Shown here in pieces: positions 23,336-35,589 of a stretch of DNA of 64,000 nt. Each line of letters opens with the position of its first letter. Within the stretch, counting starts at the first letter, position 1. Position numbers and translations under genes: made by a program. The DNA lies in NCBI GenBank assembly GCA_022376925.1, contig JAIOJX010000032.1:205836939-205900938 (forward strand), given 5' to 3'. The notes under the pieces were generated by a model that did no database searches, had not been told where the DNA came from, and saw only the letters and a list, made by a program, of their open reading frames with translations. Source of the stretch: Tragulus kanchil (taxonomy: Eukaryota; Chordata; Mammalia; Artiodactyla; Tragulidae).

Positions 23336-23892
23336 AAGGAAAGAAAAGGGATGGCAATTGAAGGATTTTAAGCAAGGGACAGGATGTGTTTAGTGACGTG
23401 TGTTTCAAAAGTGCCCTCTTTGCTGCAGCACGAAGGACAGATCAGAGAGACTAGAGTGTACCTGTGGGAGGTTGGTTCAGGGCATAACAGTCCAATAGGT
23501 GATGAGAAAAGTGGGAGAAGTGGGCGGATTTTAGAGATATTCAGAAGGTAAAATCATAAGGCAGGCTAGTGATATCATGCAGAGGTTCTGATAGAAGTGG
23601 CCTGAAACTGGGCTTGGGCGAAGCCAGTTTAAGAGCACCCAGGTGCTTGTCAGGTTCAGTCACACAGAGGTCCACGACTGTCCATGGCATGCTCAAGATG
23701 GACTTCCAGTGAAAGGCACTCAGACTGGTCAAAGTCAAGATGCTCAGTATCTCTCTGGATACATGGGGATAAAGATAGAGGTGGGGGTCCCCTGCCATCT
23801 CCCACAGTCCAGAGAGAGCTGACCACTGGAAGTTAATGAGACCACAGGGCTCAGGGACCGCCTGCCAGAACGTCACTGCTGACTCTCTGAGT
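23336..23892. other. intergenic sequence, nothing recognised
   Basis: A 111-codon minus-strand open frame crosses this stretch, but it has no recognisable motif, no splice context and no codon pattern that sets it apart. I see no repeat that I can name. Confidence 0.45.
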
Positions 23893-24065
23893 AGGGTTGC
23901 CAGATAAAATACAGGACCTCCAGTTTAATCTTAATCTAAGGTAAATAATGAATAGTGTTTTAGTATGCCTCAAATATTGCATAGAACATATATTAAAGCA
24001 TTATTTGTTCATCTGAAATTTAATTGGGTGTCTCTTATTTTTATTTGTTAAATCTGGCAACCCTA
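23893..24065. mobile_element. MITE-like inverted-repeat element, copy 2
   Basis: It starts gggttgccagataaaataca and ends ttgttaaatctggcaaccct, which are imperfect reverse complements, as expected for a non-autonomous DNA transposon. The interior (gtttagtatgcctcaa-like) matches copy 1 near 20.1 kb. Confidence 0.65.
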
Positions 24066-24121
24066 TCCCTAGGACGAGGATCTGATCAGTTTGGCCCATT
24101 CCCATCCAGTGCAGGAGCTTC

Positions 24122-24350
24122 TGGGCTTCCCAGGTGGTGCTAGTGGTAAAGAACTCACCCGTTGATGCAAGAGACATAAGAGACATGGGCTCAATTCCTG
24201 GGTCGGGAAGATCCCCCAGAGGAGGGCACAGCAACCCACTCTAGTATTCTTGCCTGGAGAATCCCATGGACAGAGGAGCCTGGTGCACTACAGTCCATAG
24301 GGTCACCAAGAGTCAAACATAACTGAAACCACTTAGCACACACACATGCA
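24122..24350 (+). mobile_element. Bov-A2-type SINE
   Basis: Shows gggcttcccaggtggtgcta, cctgggtcgggaagatcccc, agcaacccactctagtattc, ggacagaggagcctggtgca and a gtcaccaagagtcaaacata end followed by a short CA run. Confidence 0.9.
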
Positions 24351-24378
24351 GGAGCATCTAAAGTAACCGGGACTTTTT

Positions 24379-24442
24379 CTTCCCCCCTTCCCTTCCTCCT
24401 CCTCCCACCCCTCCTCCTTTCCCTCCTCTTCCTCTCTCATCC
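24379..24442 (+). repeat. polypyrimidine tract
   Basis: An almost pure C/T run (ccttcctcctcctcccaccc), able in principle to form a triplex with its purine strand. No function is implied. Confidence 0.7.
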
Positions 24443-24569
24443 TCAGTGTGACCTGGCCCAGAGCACGCCAGTACCTGGCACCAGACTTTTCATTGCGAGC
24501 CACACTGGGAGGCCCTGGCAGAGGCCCCAGGAGGAAACACCCAGCCTCCCACTCCAAAGCTGCTCATTT

Positions 24570-24720
24570 CCTAACTCAGTAAGTGTTTCTGCATACCTCC
24601 CATGTGCCGGGTCCTGTGCCGGTCAGAGGGATAAAGCAATGAACAAGTCAGGTGAGTCTCCACTCTTTGAGAGTCTTGCATTCCAGTGGGGAAGGTGGAC
24701 CATGATCCAGAAAACAACTG
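24570..24720 (-). mobile_element. L2-like ancient LINE fragment
   Basis: The string agtgtttctgcatacctccc, atgtgccgggtcctgtgccg, aagcaatgaacaagtcagg and cttgcattccagtgggg resembles the reverse complement of an L2-type 3' end. Confidence 0.55.
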
Positions 24721-26735
24721 TTTCAAATGGTGATGACACCCGCAAAGGGATGTGGTTACAGTGACTGGGGCCCAGGTGAGACAGGGGTCAGGGGGCCTCT
24801 CTGAACAGGTGACATGACTATGGCTTGAAGCTGACAAGAGGCAGCTCCATAAAGGTCTAGCAAAGAAAGTTCCAGGGAGAGGAAAGACTACGGGGACATC
24901 ACAGGACATCTGGGGGTGCCCAGCACATCTGGCTGGTGTGTAGGACTTGCCACTTTCTACAGCAGAAATATGCCATCATGGCCAGCTTCAAGCTACCAAT
25001 GTGACATGATCATTTTTAAGAAGCTGCTATTTTAGGTGATCTGGGGCCTCATCAAGGTGCCAAGGCCAAACAGCATCTCAAAATCCAGGTTTCCCGGGGG
25101 TGTTCCCAGCTTCAAGCTTGTCATCATCCTCAGCTCCTTCTTCCTCCACTCACTCCCACAGGGGGCTCCTATGAGCTTTTCAAGAGGCTTTTCCAGAAAT
25201 CATACCCCAATTCTGAAGCAGAAGCAAGCTTGCTGTCTCTACCCCTAGAGCATCACTGTCCACCTCTTTTACAGTTCTTAACAATTCCCTGGTTCAAGGG
25301 ACTGACTTCAAAAACCAAAGCCTTTTTGCATTGAGATGTCTTTCAATGGCAAATTATCATTGTAAATGTCTCTCATCTCTGTCTTAATTTCTCTAATAAA
25401 ATGAATTAAGATTATCCTCTAAGATCCTGAACAAAGACATAAAATTGCGAACTACACTTACAGATCCCTGAGAACCTTTGAACTTGGGATAGAGAACCAG
25501 TTGTATGGTCAGTGTTTCTAAACAGCTCCACGGGGCACTAGGTCTTAGGGTTGTATCTTTCCTCTCCCTCACCTCCAGGCCTCAGTCAATGTGGACTGAA
25601 TGAATGAATGAATGAAGGATTGAACCTCCATAAGACACCAGCCTCCCTCCTGTCCCCACAAAAGTGAGGTCTGAGCAGCCAGTGTCTCCAGAGCCACCAG
25701 CCCCTGTTGTGGGTACCGCAACACAGCCTAGCTATAACCCCTAGCCGTCCTTCAGTTCTGTCTTTTAAATGATAATTGGTAACTCTGTCCAAAGTCAGGA
25801 AGTCCAGAAACTGAGCTTGGCTGACTGTCAACATTCACAAGCCTCAAAATTGCATTGATCCTTCTGAGACGGTCTGGGCTGACAAGCAGAACGCAAAGGC
25901 ACTCAATGCTCCCCAAATACCTCTGGGACTCCCCACAGCCTGTGCCTTCCCTCCGCTCCGATGCTGGCCTCCCACCAGCCTGCAGCCTAGGAGCTGTGAT
26001 TCTAGCCCAGGTGAAGCACGGGGAGGACCTCCTGAATTCTCCTGCTCTTGGTCAACCCACGTGGTGTCCTCAGGTGGGAAGGCCATTTGTGAGCAGCTGT
26101 CTGCCCCACCTCTCGGGGCTACCCTCAGATCAGGGTGCCCCTCCAGCTCTCTCTGCCTGGCAAGGAGGAGCCGCTAGAGTTAAGCGGATTTCATGCTATT
26201 TTCAGTCATTTTCCATGGAAATTTTTTTTTATGTTGTTAAACCTACTTTCTGCCGCTTCTCATCTCCCTGAAATCTTCCTCCTCCCTTTCCATGAGATAA
26301 ACCAGTAATGAGAATATTTAGGAACCTGCTAGTTTCAACCCACAGGCATCCTGGATTGGGAGGGGGAAATCATACTAGAACCTTCCTGCGGGAAGTCAGG
26401 TCAGGGGGATGACCCAAGGCCAGAGAAGGTTTCCCCTAATTTATACTCCAGAGTCTTCCAGCCCCACCTTAACCACTGCCTTGTGGCAGGGAGCCTGTCC
26501 CTCAGGTTTCCTTCCTCCCATGACAGTCACCCACCTGGGTTGAGTTTTCACAACCCATATCCAGAGTCATTTGAGGAGTAAGTGAGGCACTTCCGAGACC
26601 CCAAGGCAGCCTACACTTTTCAGAGAGGAGGTGGCCCTAGGAAGTTTCACGTTGGGAGTGGGTCAGGATGAGCAATGATATTCCAGTGCCAGCACGAGCT
26701 TCCTTGTGACCCCACGGCTTTTTGCACATTACTTA
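24721..26735. other. intergenic sequence, nothing recognised
   Basis: The sequence appears mostly unique, with a short gaatgaatgaat run near 25600. Open frames up to 138 codons occur but have no recognisable domain, and overlapping frames exist on both strands. No exon, RNA gene or clear repeat is seen. Confidence 0.45.
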
Positions 26736-28869
26736 CGAAAGCCTCTGAGTCAGAGCCCAGCTGCCAGTAAACCGAGACCTTTGCGAGGCAAGAGTTGAGG
26801 CCAAATGGTCCTGTATCCTCAGCTTACGGCACAGGGCTCAGCCTATCACGGGTTGCTGGAAAGGAGACTGTGACATCTGCCAAGCCCCTCTGGGGAGCCA
26901 GGCTGATCCAGCACCTCAGCCGCAGGCAATTGGACCAGGCTGGAACGGCCTCAGATGTGACCTGGCAAGAGAGCTGCGCTCAGAGGAAAGGATGAGAATG
27001 GCCAGGACCAATCAGATTCTCTTCCTGTGATAATCCAGCAATATGGAGACTCCTGCTGAGATGGAGATTCTAGGAGGACACACACCCAGCTTTCTGGCCT
27101 GTTCATCTAATAACCTGACACTGGAGCAGCCCTGGTTAAAAAGTACTGAGAGAAAAGCAAGTTGGTAGAGGATGGGGAATGAGCCCAGATAGGCAGTTGG
27201 TGAAAATGAAGTAAAAATGGAACAGCCAGGAGGGGTGAGGTGTGAGGTGATCCTCAGAGCCCAAGAACCCTGAAGGGCCTGAGTGCTGGACTTCAGAAAT
27301 ATGAGGAGCATCCCAGAGCATCCAGGTAACCAGAGGAAAAAAAAAAAGGCAACTGAGATGACCTCTACCCAAACACAGGATCCCAGTTGGGGGGGGTGAG
27401 GGGGGTAGTGATAGATATATGGATACTTAAATGCTTTTAATTATTCATGTTTCACCTGATTGCTTTTTGAGGGTGAAGATTTTTTATTCAAATTTTTAGA
27501 GCCCATTGTTATCTTACAGTACAGAATGTGAAAAGCAAACCTTACATAGTCTGTTTTCTCCCTTTATTCAAACATTGTTCAGTCACTGGAGTTCCTTTCC
27601 ACATGTGCATCTGAGATAGAAAGTGGTGCAAAAATAAAAACAACAACAAATAATTTCAACAAATGTCAACTTCAGAATCAGCATAAAGTATTCTTAGCAA
27701 ATATGGTCACTGCTTAGGTATTTCTGCCTTTCTAAGCATATTATAAAGAAAGCAGATATTCTACAGAAGAATAATTTAACCACACTTGCAAATGAGACCT
27801 TTGCCCGGAAACCGAAAGCCTCTGAGTCAGAGCCCAGCTGCCAGTAAACCGAGACCTTTGCGAGGCAAGAGTTGAGGCCAAATGGTCCTGTATCCTCAGC
27901 TTACGGCACAGGGCTCAGCCTATCACGGGTTGCTGGAAAGGAGACTGTGACATCTGCCAAGCCCCTCTGGGAGCCAGGCTGATCCAGCACCTCAGCCGCA
28001 GGCAATTGGACCAGGCTGGAACGGCCTCAGATGTGACCTGGCAAGAGAGCTGCGCTCAGAGGAAAGGATGAGAATGGCCAGGACCAATCAGATTCTCTTC
28101 CTGTGATAATCCAGCAATATGGAGACTCCTGCTGAGATGGAGATTCTAGGAGGACACACACCCAGCTTTCTGGCCTGTTCATCTAATAACCTGACACTGG
28201 AGCAGCCCTGGTTAAAAAGTACTGAGAGAAAAGCAAGTTGGTAGAGGATGGGGAATGAGCCCAGATAGGCAGTTGGTGAAAATGAAGTAAAAATGGAACA
28301 GCCAGGAGGGGTGAGGTGTGAGGTGATCCTCAGAGCCCAAGAACCCTGAAGGGCCTGAGTGCTGGACTTCAGAAATATGAGGAGCATCCCAGAGCATCCA
28401 GGTAACCAGAGGAAAAAAAAAAAGGCAACTGAGATGACCTCTACCCAAACACAGGATCCCAGTTGGGGGGGGTGAGGGGGGTAGTGATAGATATATGGAT
28501 ACTTAAATGCTTTTAATTATTCATGTTTCACCTGATTGCTTTTTGAGGGTGAAGATTTTTTATTCAAATTTTTAGAGCCCATTGTTATCTTACAGTACAG
28601 AATGTGAAAAGCAAACCTTACATAGTCTGTTTTCTCCCTTTATTCAAACATTGTTCAGTCACTGGAGTTCCTTTCCACATGTGCATCTGAGATAGAAAGT
28701 GGTGCAAAAATAAAAACAACAACAAATAATTTCAACAAATGTCAACTTCAGAATCAGCATAAAGTATTCTTAGCAAATATGGTCACTGCTTAGGTATTTC
28801 TGCCTTTCTAAGCATATTATAAAGAAAGCAGATATTCTACAGAAGAATAATTTAACCACACTTGCAAAA
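26736..28869 (+). repeat. tandem duplication 3, about 1.08 kb x 2
   Basis: Copy A is 26736-27812 and copy B is 27813 to about 28869. The offset is 1077, then 1076 after one G loss (ctctggggagcc versus ctctgggagcc). About 19 bp of unmatched filler (gagacctttgcccggaaac) precedes the start of copy B. Otherwise the interiors look identical. Confidence 0.95.
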
Positions 28870-31005
28870 GTTTTTCAAAATCAATAAATATTGACATATC
28901 ATTTTTCTTAACATTTTCCCAACAAAAGTTAAAATACCTCCCTCTAGATTTAGGCTCAGTGCTGGCCTCTGACACCGAGACCTTTCCCTCTTGGGACAGA
29001 AGTGTCTTTAATCTAGAGGCTACCTTGAGCCAGAGTCTCCTTAGGCATTAGCTTCCTCCTAGAAAACAGGAATTAGATACCCAGGGATCTTCACCCTGGA
29101 CATCATTGTTCCCCCCAACCCTGGCAACTGTGTGCAACATACTATACTACAGGCATTACTATTATCCCCATTTTATAGATGGAGAAAGTGAGGCAAAGTT
29201 GAATAGCTCACTCCTGGGCATATACTGCTTCTCCGATGTCTAAGGCAAAATCTGTAGGTCAGGGTAGGGCCCTGGAATCCACACTCTTCGCAGACTCCCC
29301 CCAGGGAAAGAGCCAGGTGATTTTTATTCCCCATTGTGAGATGCTGCTCCAGGCATCAGGTCTGCTCTGATTCTGCGGGTTTAGGAAGGGAGCAGCCAGG
29401 AGACTCCAGAGCCCCCCACCAAGGGAGTTCTTAGGATGTACATTGGCGCCACCCTCCAACAGCTACAGCAGTTAAGGGTGGTAAACGAGTTGGAAGCAGC
29501 CAGACAAGGCTCTGCCTACTGGGAACCCAGCAATGTTGTCTCCTGCTGCACCAGAGTGCCACCTTCTGGCTATCGCTGGCCACCACAGATCAAGCAGGAA
29601 CCCCACTTGTCCAGTCCCTTCATTACACTTTAAGGGACTTTTTAAACTTCATTAAACTAAGCAACTACTCTGGACCTGGGGGTTCAGTAGAGAGTGAGAG
29701 TGGTAACAGTGACAGCGCCGTGACAATCCTGCATGGTTCCTGGAAATGCAGGTAGGGAGCAAGGTCAGCCTGGATGAGGGCTGTGGCAATGAGGGGTCAG
29801 AATGGAAAAATAAGCCTAGGGGTTGTAGGGCCTTAGAGTCTGGGTTTTGCACTAAGGGTAATGGGAAACCCAGTAGCAAGTCAGACAGTACTCTGGGTTT
29901 TAATTTCTCCCAAGCAAAAGCAGATATTCTAAAAAATAATTTAACCACACTTGCAAAAGTTTTTCAAAATCAATAAATATTGACATATCATTTTTCTTAA
30001 CATTTTCCCAACAAAAGTTAAAATACCTCCCTCTAGATTTAGGCTCAGTGCTGGCCTCTGACACCGAGACCTTTCCCTCTTGGGACAGAAGTGTCTTTAA
30101 TCTAGAGGCTACCTTGAGCCAGAGTCTCCTTAGGCATTAGCTTCCTCCTAGAAAACAGGAATTAGATACCCAGGGATCTTCACCCTGGACATCATTGTTC
30201 CCCCCAACCCTGGCAACTGTGTGCAACATACTATACTACAGGCATTACTATTATCCCCATTTTATAGATGGAGAAAGTGAGGCAAAGTTGAATAGCTCAC
30301 TCCTGGGCATATACTGCTTCTCCGATGTCTAAGGCAAAATCTGTAGGTCAGGGTAGGGCCCTGGAATCCACACTCTTCGCAGACTCCCCCCAGGGAAAGA
30401 GCCAGGTGATTTTTATTCCCCATTGTGAGATGCTGCTCCAGGCATCAGGTCTGCTCTGATTCTGCGGGTTTAGGAAGGGAGCAGCCAGGAGACTCCAGAG
30501 CCCCCCACCAAGGGAGTTCTTAGGATGTACATTGGCGCCACCCTCCAACAGCTACAGCAGTTAAGGGTGGTAAACGAGTTGGAAGCAGCCAGACAAGGCT
30601 CTGCCTACTGGGAACCCAGCAATGTTGTCTCCTGCTGCACCAGAGTGCCACCTTCTGGCTATCGCTGGCCACCACAGATCAAGCAGGAACCCCACTTGTC
30701 CAGTCCCTTCATTACACTTTAAGGGACTTTTTAAACTTCATTAAACTAAGCAACTACTCTGGACCTGGGGGTTCAGTAGAGAGTGAGAGTGGTAACAGTG
30801 ACAGCGCCGTGACAATCCTGCATGGTTCCTGGAAATGCAGGTAGGGAGCAAGGTCAGCCTGGATGAGGGCTGTGGCAATGAGGGGTCAGAATGGAAAAAT
30901 AAGCCTAGGGGTTGTAGGGCCTTAGAGTCTGGGTTTTGCACTAAGGGTAATGGGAAACCCAGTAGCAAGTCAGACAGGTTTTGTGAGATCACTCTGGGCT
31001 TTGTC
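28825..31005 (+). repeat. tandem duplication 4, about 1.09 kb x 2
   Basis: Copy A is 28825-29916 and copy B is 29917 to about 31005. The offset is 1092 at the start, 1089 after a 3-bp loss close to the junction. The last ~40 bp of copy A (agtactctgggttttaattt) is degraded relative to copy B (ggttttgtgagatcactctg). A MIR fragment (ttatagatggagaaagtgag) at about 29100-29220 is carried in both copies. Confidence 0.95.
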
Positions 31006-32869
31006 GGGGGGGCTGGAATGGGAGAGTCTGAGGAGAGAGATTTCCATTGGGAAACCATTCAAGATTCAGAGATGAGAGCAGTCGCTGGCCTAGAGGAGGT
31101 GGTAGCTGCAGGGATGGAGGGGAAAAAAATGGTCAAAGAGAAATATTTAGGATTAGGTTTGATTTAAAAAGAAAAACAATTGCTGAAGGGCAACAGCAAG
31201 ACATCGCATTGGTCCCATTTCATTCATTCATTCCTTCTTTCAATAAACTGTAGTACCTACCATGTGTCAGAAACTGATCTATCCGCTAGGGATATGGTGG
31301 TGTAAGCCAGGCAGGGGAAAGTCCTGCTTTTCACGGGGTTTATACCATTAAAGAAGTGTAGGCACACGACATTCAAGATCAGAGACAGCCACTGTGGCTA
31401 GATGTGGTCAGGGTAACAAACAGACCAGAAGCAGGAGAATGAGCCAGGGACCAATTTAGGGAGGACTGTGTAAGGCAGTACAAGGAATTCTAAGAGTGAA
31501 GGGAAGCACTGACACCTTTCAGATAGGAAAGGGACAGATTTCACTTAAAGTTCTCTCTGGTTGCCCACTCTGGAGAATGGACTATATAAGGCAGGAGTGG
31601 AAGGAGGCAGGGAGAACCTGAGATATGACCGAGGAGAAAAGGTGAGGCAGCAGCGTGAAGGGGAAGGTTCTGGGCATACTTTAGAGTCAGTCAACAGGAC
31701 TCACTGATGAACTGGATGTGGGGTGAAAATAGCAGAACCAAGAATAACTCCCCAAGACCAGGAGGATGACAGCTAAACCCCACTTGTCCAGTCCCTTCAT
31801 TACACTTTAAGGGACTTTTTAAACTTCATTAAACTAAGCAACTACTCTGGACCTGGGGGTTCAGTAGAGAGTGAGAGTGGTAACAGTGACAGCGCCGTGA
31901 CAATCCTGCATGGTTCCTGGAAATGCAGGTAGGGAGCAAGGTCAGCCTGGATGAGGGCTGTGGCAATGAGGGGTCAGAATGGAAAAATAAGCCTAGGGGT
32001 TGTAGGGCCTTAGAGTCTGGGTTTTGCACTAAGGGTAATGGGAAACCCAGTAGCAAGTCAGACAGGTTTTGTGAGATCACTCTGGGCTTTGTCGGGGGGG
32101 CTGGAATGGGAGAGTCTGAGTGGAGAGAGATTTCCATTTGGAAACCATTCAAGATTCAGAGATGAGAGCAGTCGCTGGCCTAGAGGAGGTGGTAGCTGCA
32201 GGGATGGAGGGGAAAAAAATGGTCAAAGAGAAATATTTAGGATTAGGTTTGATTTAAAAAGAAAAACAATTGCTGAAGGGCAACAGCAAGACATCGCATT
32301 GGTCCCATTTCATTCATTCATTCCTTCTTTCAATAAACTGTAGTACCTACCATGTGTCAGAAACTGATCTATCCGCTAGGGATATGGTGGTGTAAGCCAG
32401 GCAGGGGAAAGTCCTGCTTTTCACGGGGTTTATACCATTAAAGAAGTGTAGGCACACGACATTCAAGATCAGAGACAGCCACTGTGGCTAGATGTGGTCA
32501 GGGTAACAAACAGACCAGAAGCAGGAGAATGAGCCAGGGACCAATTTAGGGAGGACTGTGTAAGGCAGTACAAGGAATTCTAAGAGTGAAGGGAAGCACT
32601 GACACCTTTCAGATAGGAAAGGGACAGATTTCACTTAAAGTTCTCTCTGGTTGCCCACTCTGGAGAATGGACTATATAAGGCAGGAGTGGAAGGAGGCAG
32701 GGAGAACCTGAGATATGACCGAGGAGAAAAGGTGAGGCAGCAGCGTGAAGGGGAAGGTTCTGGGCATACTTTAGAGTCAGTCAACAGGACTCACTGATGA
32801 ACTGGATGTGGGGGTGAAAAAAATAGCAGAACCAAGAATAACTCCCCAAGACCAGGAGGATGACAGCTA
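30688..32869 (+). repeat. tandem duplication 5, about 1.09 kb x 2
   Basis: Copy A is 30688-31775 and copy B is 31776-32869, offset 1088. It overlaps duplication 4, so the segment beginning aaccccacttgtccagtccc exists three times (about 29599, 30688 and 31776). Copy B shows small homopolymer gains near its end (gtgggggtgaaaaaaatagc versus gtggggtgaaaatagc). It includes an L2-like minus fragment (about 31205-31370 and 32293-32458). Confidence 0.95.
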
Positions 32870-33145
32870 CTGCTGAATACCTAGCCTCAGGGAGAAAGGG
32901 CCTAAGGGAACGTCTTACCAGGGATGTGGCAATGCAACAAGCAAGGCCTGGCCTTAATGCTCAGCCCTGCTAGAGGGGGGCACACAAGTGACCCACACCG
33001 AAGCTCAGTTTCCTCACCTGTGGACTGGGCCTCGCCTGCCTGGGTGCACAGCAAGGACTAAACAGAAGTCTGGCACAGACTTGACCCTCATGCTGGCCTG
33101 GCCTCTGAGTACACTAAGTTGGCCAGTTTTCTCCCACTGTTGGGA
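32870..33145. other. intergenic sequence with a MIR fragment
   Basis: About 32980-33060 carries caagtgacccacaccgaagc and cagtttcctcacctgtggac, a MIR core. Nothing else is recognised. Confidence 0.5.
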
Positions 33146-33357
33146 CTTCCCAGGTGGCTCAGTGCTAAAGAATCTGTCTGCTAATGCAGGAGACACAGGC
33201 TTGATCCCTGGGTCAGGAAGATACCCTGAAGAGGGAAATGGCAACCCACTCCAGTATTCCTGGCCTGGAAAATCCCATGGACAGAGGAGCTTAGTGGGCT
33301 ACAGTTCATGTGGTCACTAAAGAAGTGGACACAACTTCGTGACTGAACAATAACAAC
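33146..33357 (+). mobile_element. Bov-A2-type SINE (3' part duplicated)
   Basis: Contains gggacttcccaggtggctca, tccctgggtcaggaagatac, ggcaacccactccagtattc and ggacagaggagcttagtggg. The part from 33241 is repeated at 34336-34452 because duplication 6 starts inside the SINE. Confidence 0.9.
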
Positions 33358-35461
33358 TCCCATTGTTGGGAATTATCATTCCAGGCAGCCATAGACCTGT
33401 TCCCAGCCGGAAGAACACTCAAGGTCAGCATCCAATTCTAAGCAGAAAGCCTAGAGTAATCCCCTTTCCTCCAAGTCTTGGACCTGGGAGCATTGAGGGA
33501 AAGAAATGCTCACTCTCAGTCCCCTTAAACCAAAGGGAAGTGGGAATGTGCAGTCACATGTGGCAAAAATGAATACCGGAGACCACAGGCACCACGTCAC
33601 TTTATTTCTTTGGTTTTCCAACTTCACTTTTGGACAATGCAAATTCAGTCCTTTGCCTCCCTGGCCACTGTGTGGTCTCTCACTGGAGATGGGGCACAGG
33701 CTCTGAGGAGGAGCTCAACAGAAAAATGGGGGTCCTCAAGAGCCCGCCAGGCTGGCCAAGGATCATGGGGGGCCCCGGCAGGTGCACCAAGCACCAGCAA
33801 GCAGAAATCCAAGGCTCTCTCTCGCAGCCCTTTACCAAACTCCTCGCAGTGAGCAGTCCAGCTCTCAGTGATCGGGCTCAGAACCTTTCCCTAGAGGCCA
33901 AACTTGGTCCTTCCTCTACAACCCCACGTGGCCTGACACTGAGCCTGGCACCCCCTCCTTAGGGGCACCAGGCAAAAGCTATGACCTGCTCCACATCTGG
34001 TCTCTACTACTGCTTTGAGAAACATCTTTGAGCAAGGAGATTGCCAACTCCTCAAAGGAACTGAAGACATTCTACCCAATGGGACAGATGGCCATGCAAC
34101 AATACTCATTTTGTCCCTGGGAAAAGCTGAAAGCAGCTTAAGTAACCAATCCCCCTTCGGGTCCCCACATACCTAGCACTTCGAACACTAGCAAGGGACC
34201 CAGCCAACTGACTTAAATCAAAACAAAAGACTAAAATCAAGACACAACAATGAAAGTAAGAATGGTAAACAACTGAAGAGAACATCCCTGGTCCTGTTGT
34301 TCTCTGCAGGAGGCCATGCCCTGAGCTGGGACAACGCAACCCACTCCAGTATTCCTGGCCTGGAAAATCCCATGGACAGAGGAGCTTAGTGGGCTACAGT
34401 TCATGTGGTCACTAAAGAAGTGGACACAACTTCGTGACTGAACAATAACAACTCCCATTGTTGGGAATTATCATTCCAGGCAGCCATAGACCTGTTCCCA
34501 GCCGGAAGAACACTCAAGGTCAGCATCCAATTCTAAGCAGAAAGCCTAGAGTAATCCCCTTTCCTCCAAGTCTTGGACCTGGGAGCATTGAGGGAAAGAA
34601 ATGCTCACTCTCAGTCCCCTTAAACCAAAGGGAAGTGGGAATGTGCAGTCACATGTGGCAAAAATGAATACCGGAGACCACAGGCACCACGTCACTTTAT
34701 TTCTTTGGTTTTCCAACTTCACTTTTGGACAATGCAAATTCAGTCCTTTGCCTCCCTGGCCACTGTGTGGTCTCTCACTGGAGATGGGGCACAGGCTCTG
34801 AGGAGGAGCTCAACAGAAAAATGGGGGTCCTCAAGAGCCCGCCAGGCTGGCCAAGGACTGCGGGGGCCACGGCAGGTGCACCAAGCACCAGCAAGCAGAA
34901 ATCCAAGGCTCTCTCTCGCAGCCCTTTACCAAACTCCTCGCAGTGAGCAGTCCAGCTCTCAGTGATCGGGCTCAGAACCTTTCCCTAGAGGCCAAACTTG
35001 GTCCTTCCTCTACAACCCTACGTGGGCCCACACTGAGCCTGGCACCCTCTCCTTAGGGGCACCAGGCAAAAGCTATGACCTGCTCCACATCTGGTCTCTA
35101 CTACTGCTTTGAGAAACATCTTTGAGCAAGGAGATTGCCAACTCCTCAAAGGAACTGAAGACATTCTACCCAATGGGACAGATGGCCATGCAACAATACT
35201 CATTTTGTCCCTGGGAAAAGCTGAAAGCAGCTTAAGTAACCAATCCCCCTTCGGGTCCCCACATACCTAGCACTTCGAACACTAGCAAGGGGACCCAGCC
35301 AACTGACTTAAATCAAAACAAAAGACTAAAATCAAGACACAACAATGAAAGTAAGAATGGTAAACAACTGAAGAGAACATCCCTGGTCCTGTTGCTCTCT
35401 GCAGGAGGCCAGAGGGTTGGTCTCTGGCTCTCTCTGCCCTGGAGCTGGGAAACAACGCAAA
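33241..35461 (+). repeat. tandem duplication 6, about 1.1 kb x 2, covering the VRTN 3' flank
   Basis: Copy A is 33241-34335 and copy B is 34336 to about 35461, offset 1095. The joint shares gcaaccc. Copy A's last ~50 bp is shortened by roughly 25 bp relative to copy B (caggaggccatgccctgagc versus caggaggccagagggttggt). A scrambled patch also occurs at 33760-33780 versus 34855-34875. The VRTN 3' UTR and its poly(A) signal lie in copy B and are therefore present twice. Confidence 0.95.
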
Positions 35462-35589
35462 GCCGCCCTCGGAGTCAGGGTAGACACTGTGGGAGTCAAA
35501 GAGATGCTAGCCAGGCCAGGGGGCAACTCGGGCCTCTGACCTTCTCCCCAGTGGTGGTCCTTCCTCCCAGCCCCTTGCACACCTCCCCA
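34690..35589 (-). other. VRTN: putative VRTN 3' UTR
   Basis: This is the stretch between the VRTN stop codon and the first convincing poly(A) signal downstream on the minus strand. Its length, about 0.9 kb, is an inference from the signal position; no transcript evidence is available here. Most of it is duplicated by duplication 6. Confidence 0.5.
34696..34701 (-). terminator. candidate VRTN poly(A) signal AATAAA
   Basis: A minus-strand AATAAA (plus tttatt) lies 888 bp past the stop codon and is followed on minus by gtgacgtggtgcctgtggtc, a GT-rich downstream element. An identical second copy occurs at 33601-33606 because of duplication 6. Confidence 0.55.
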
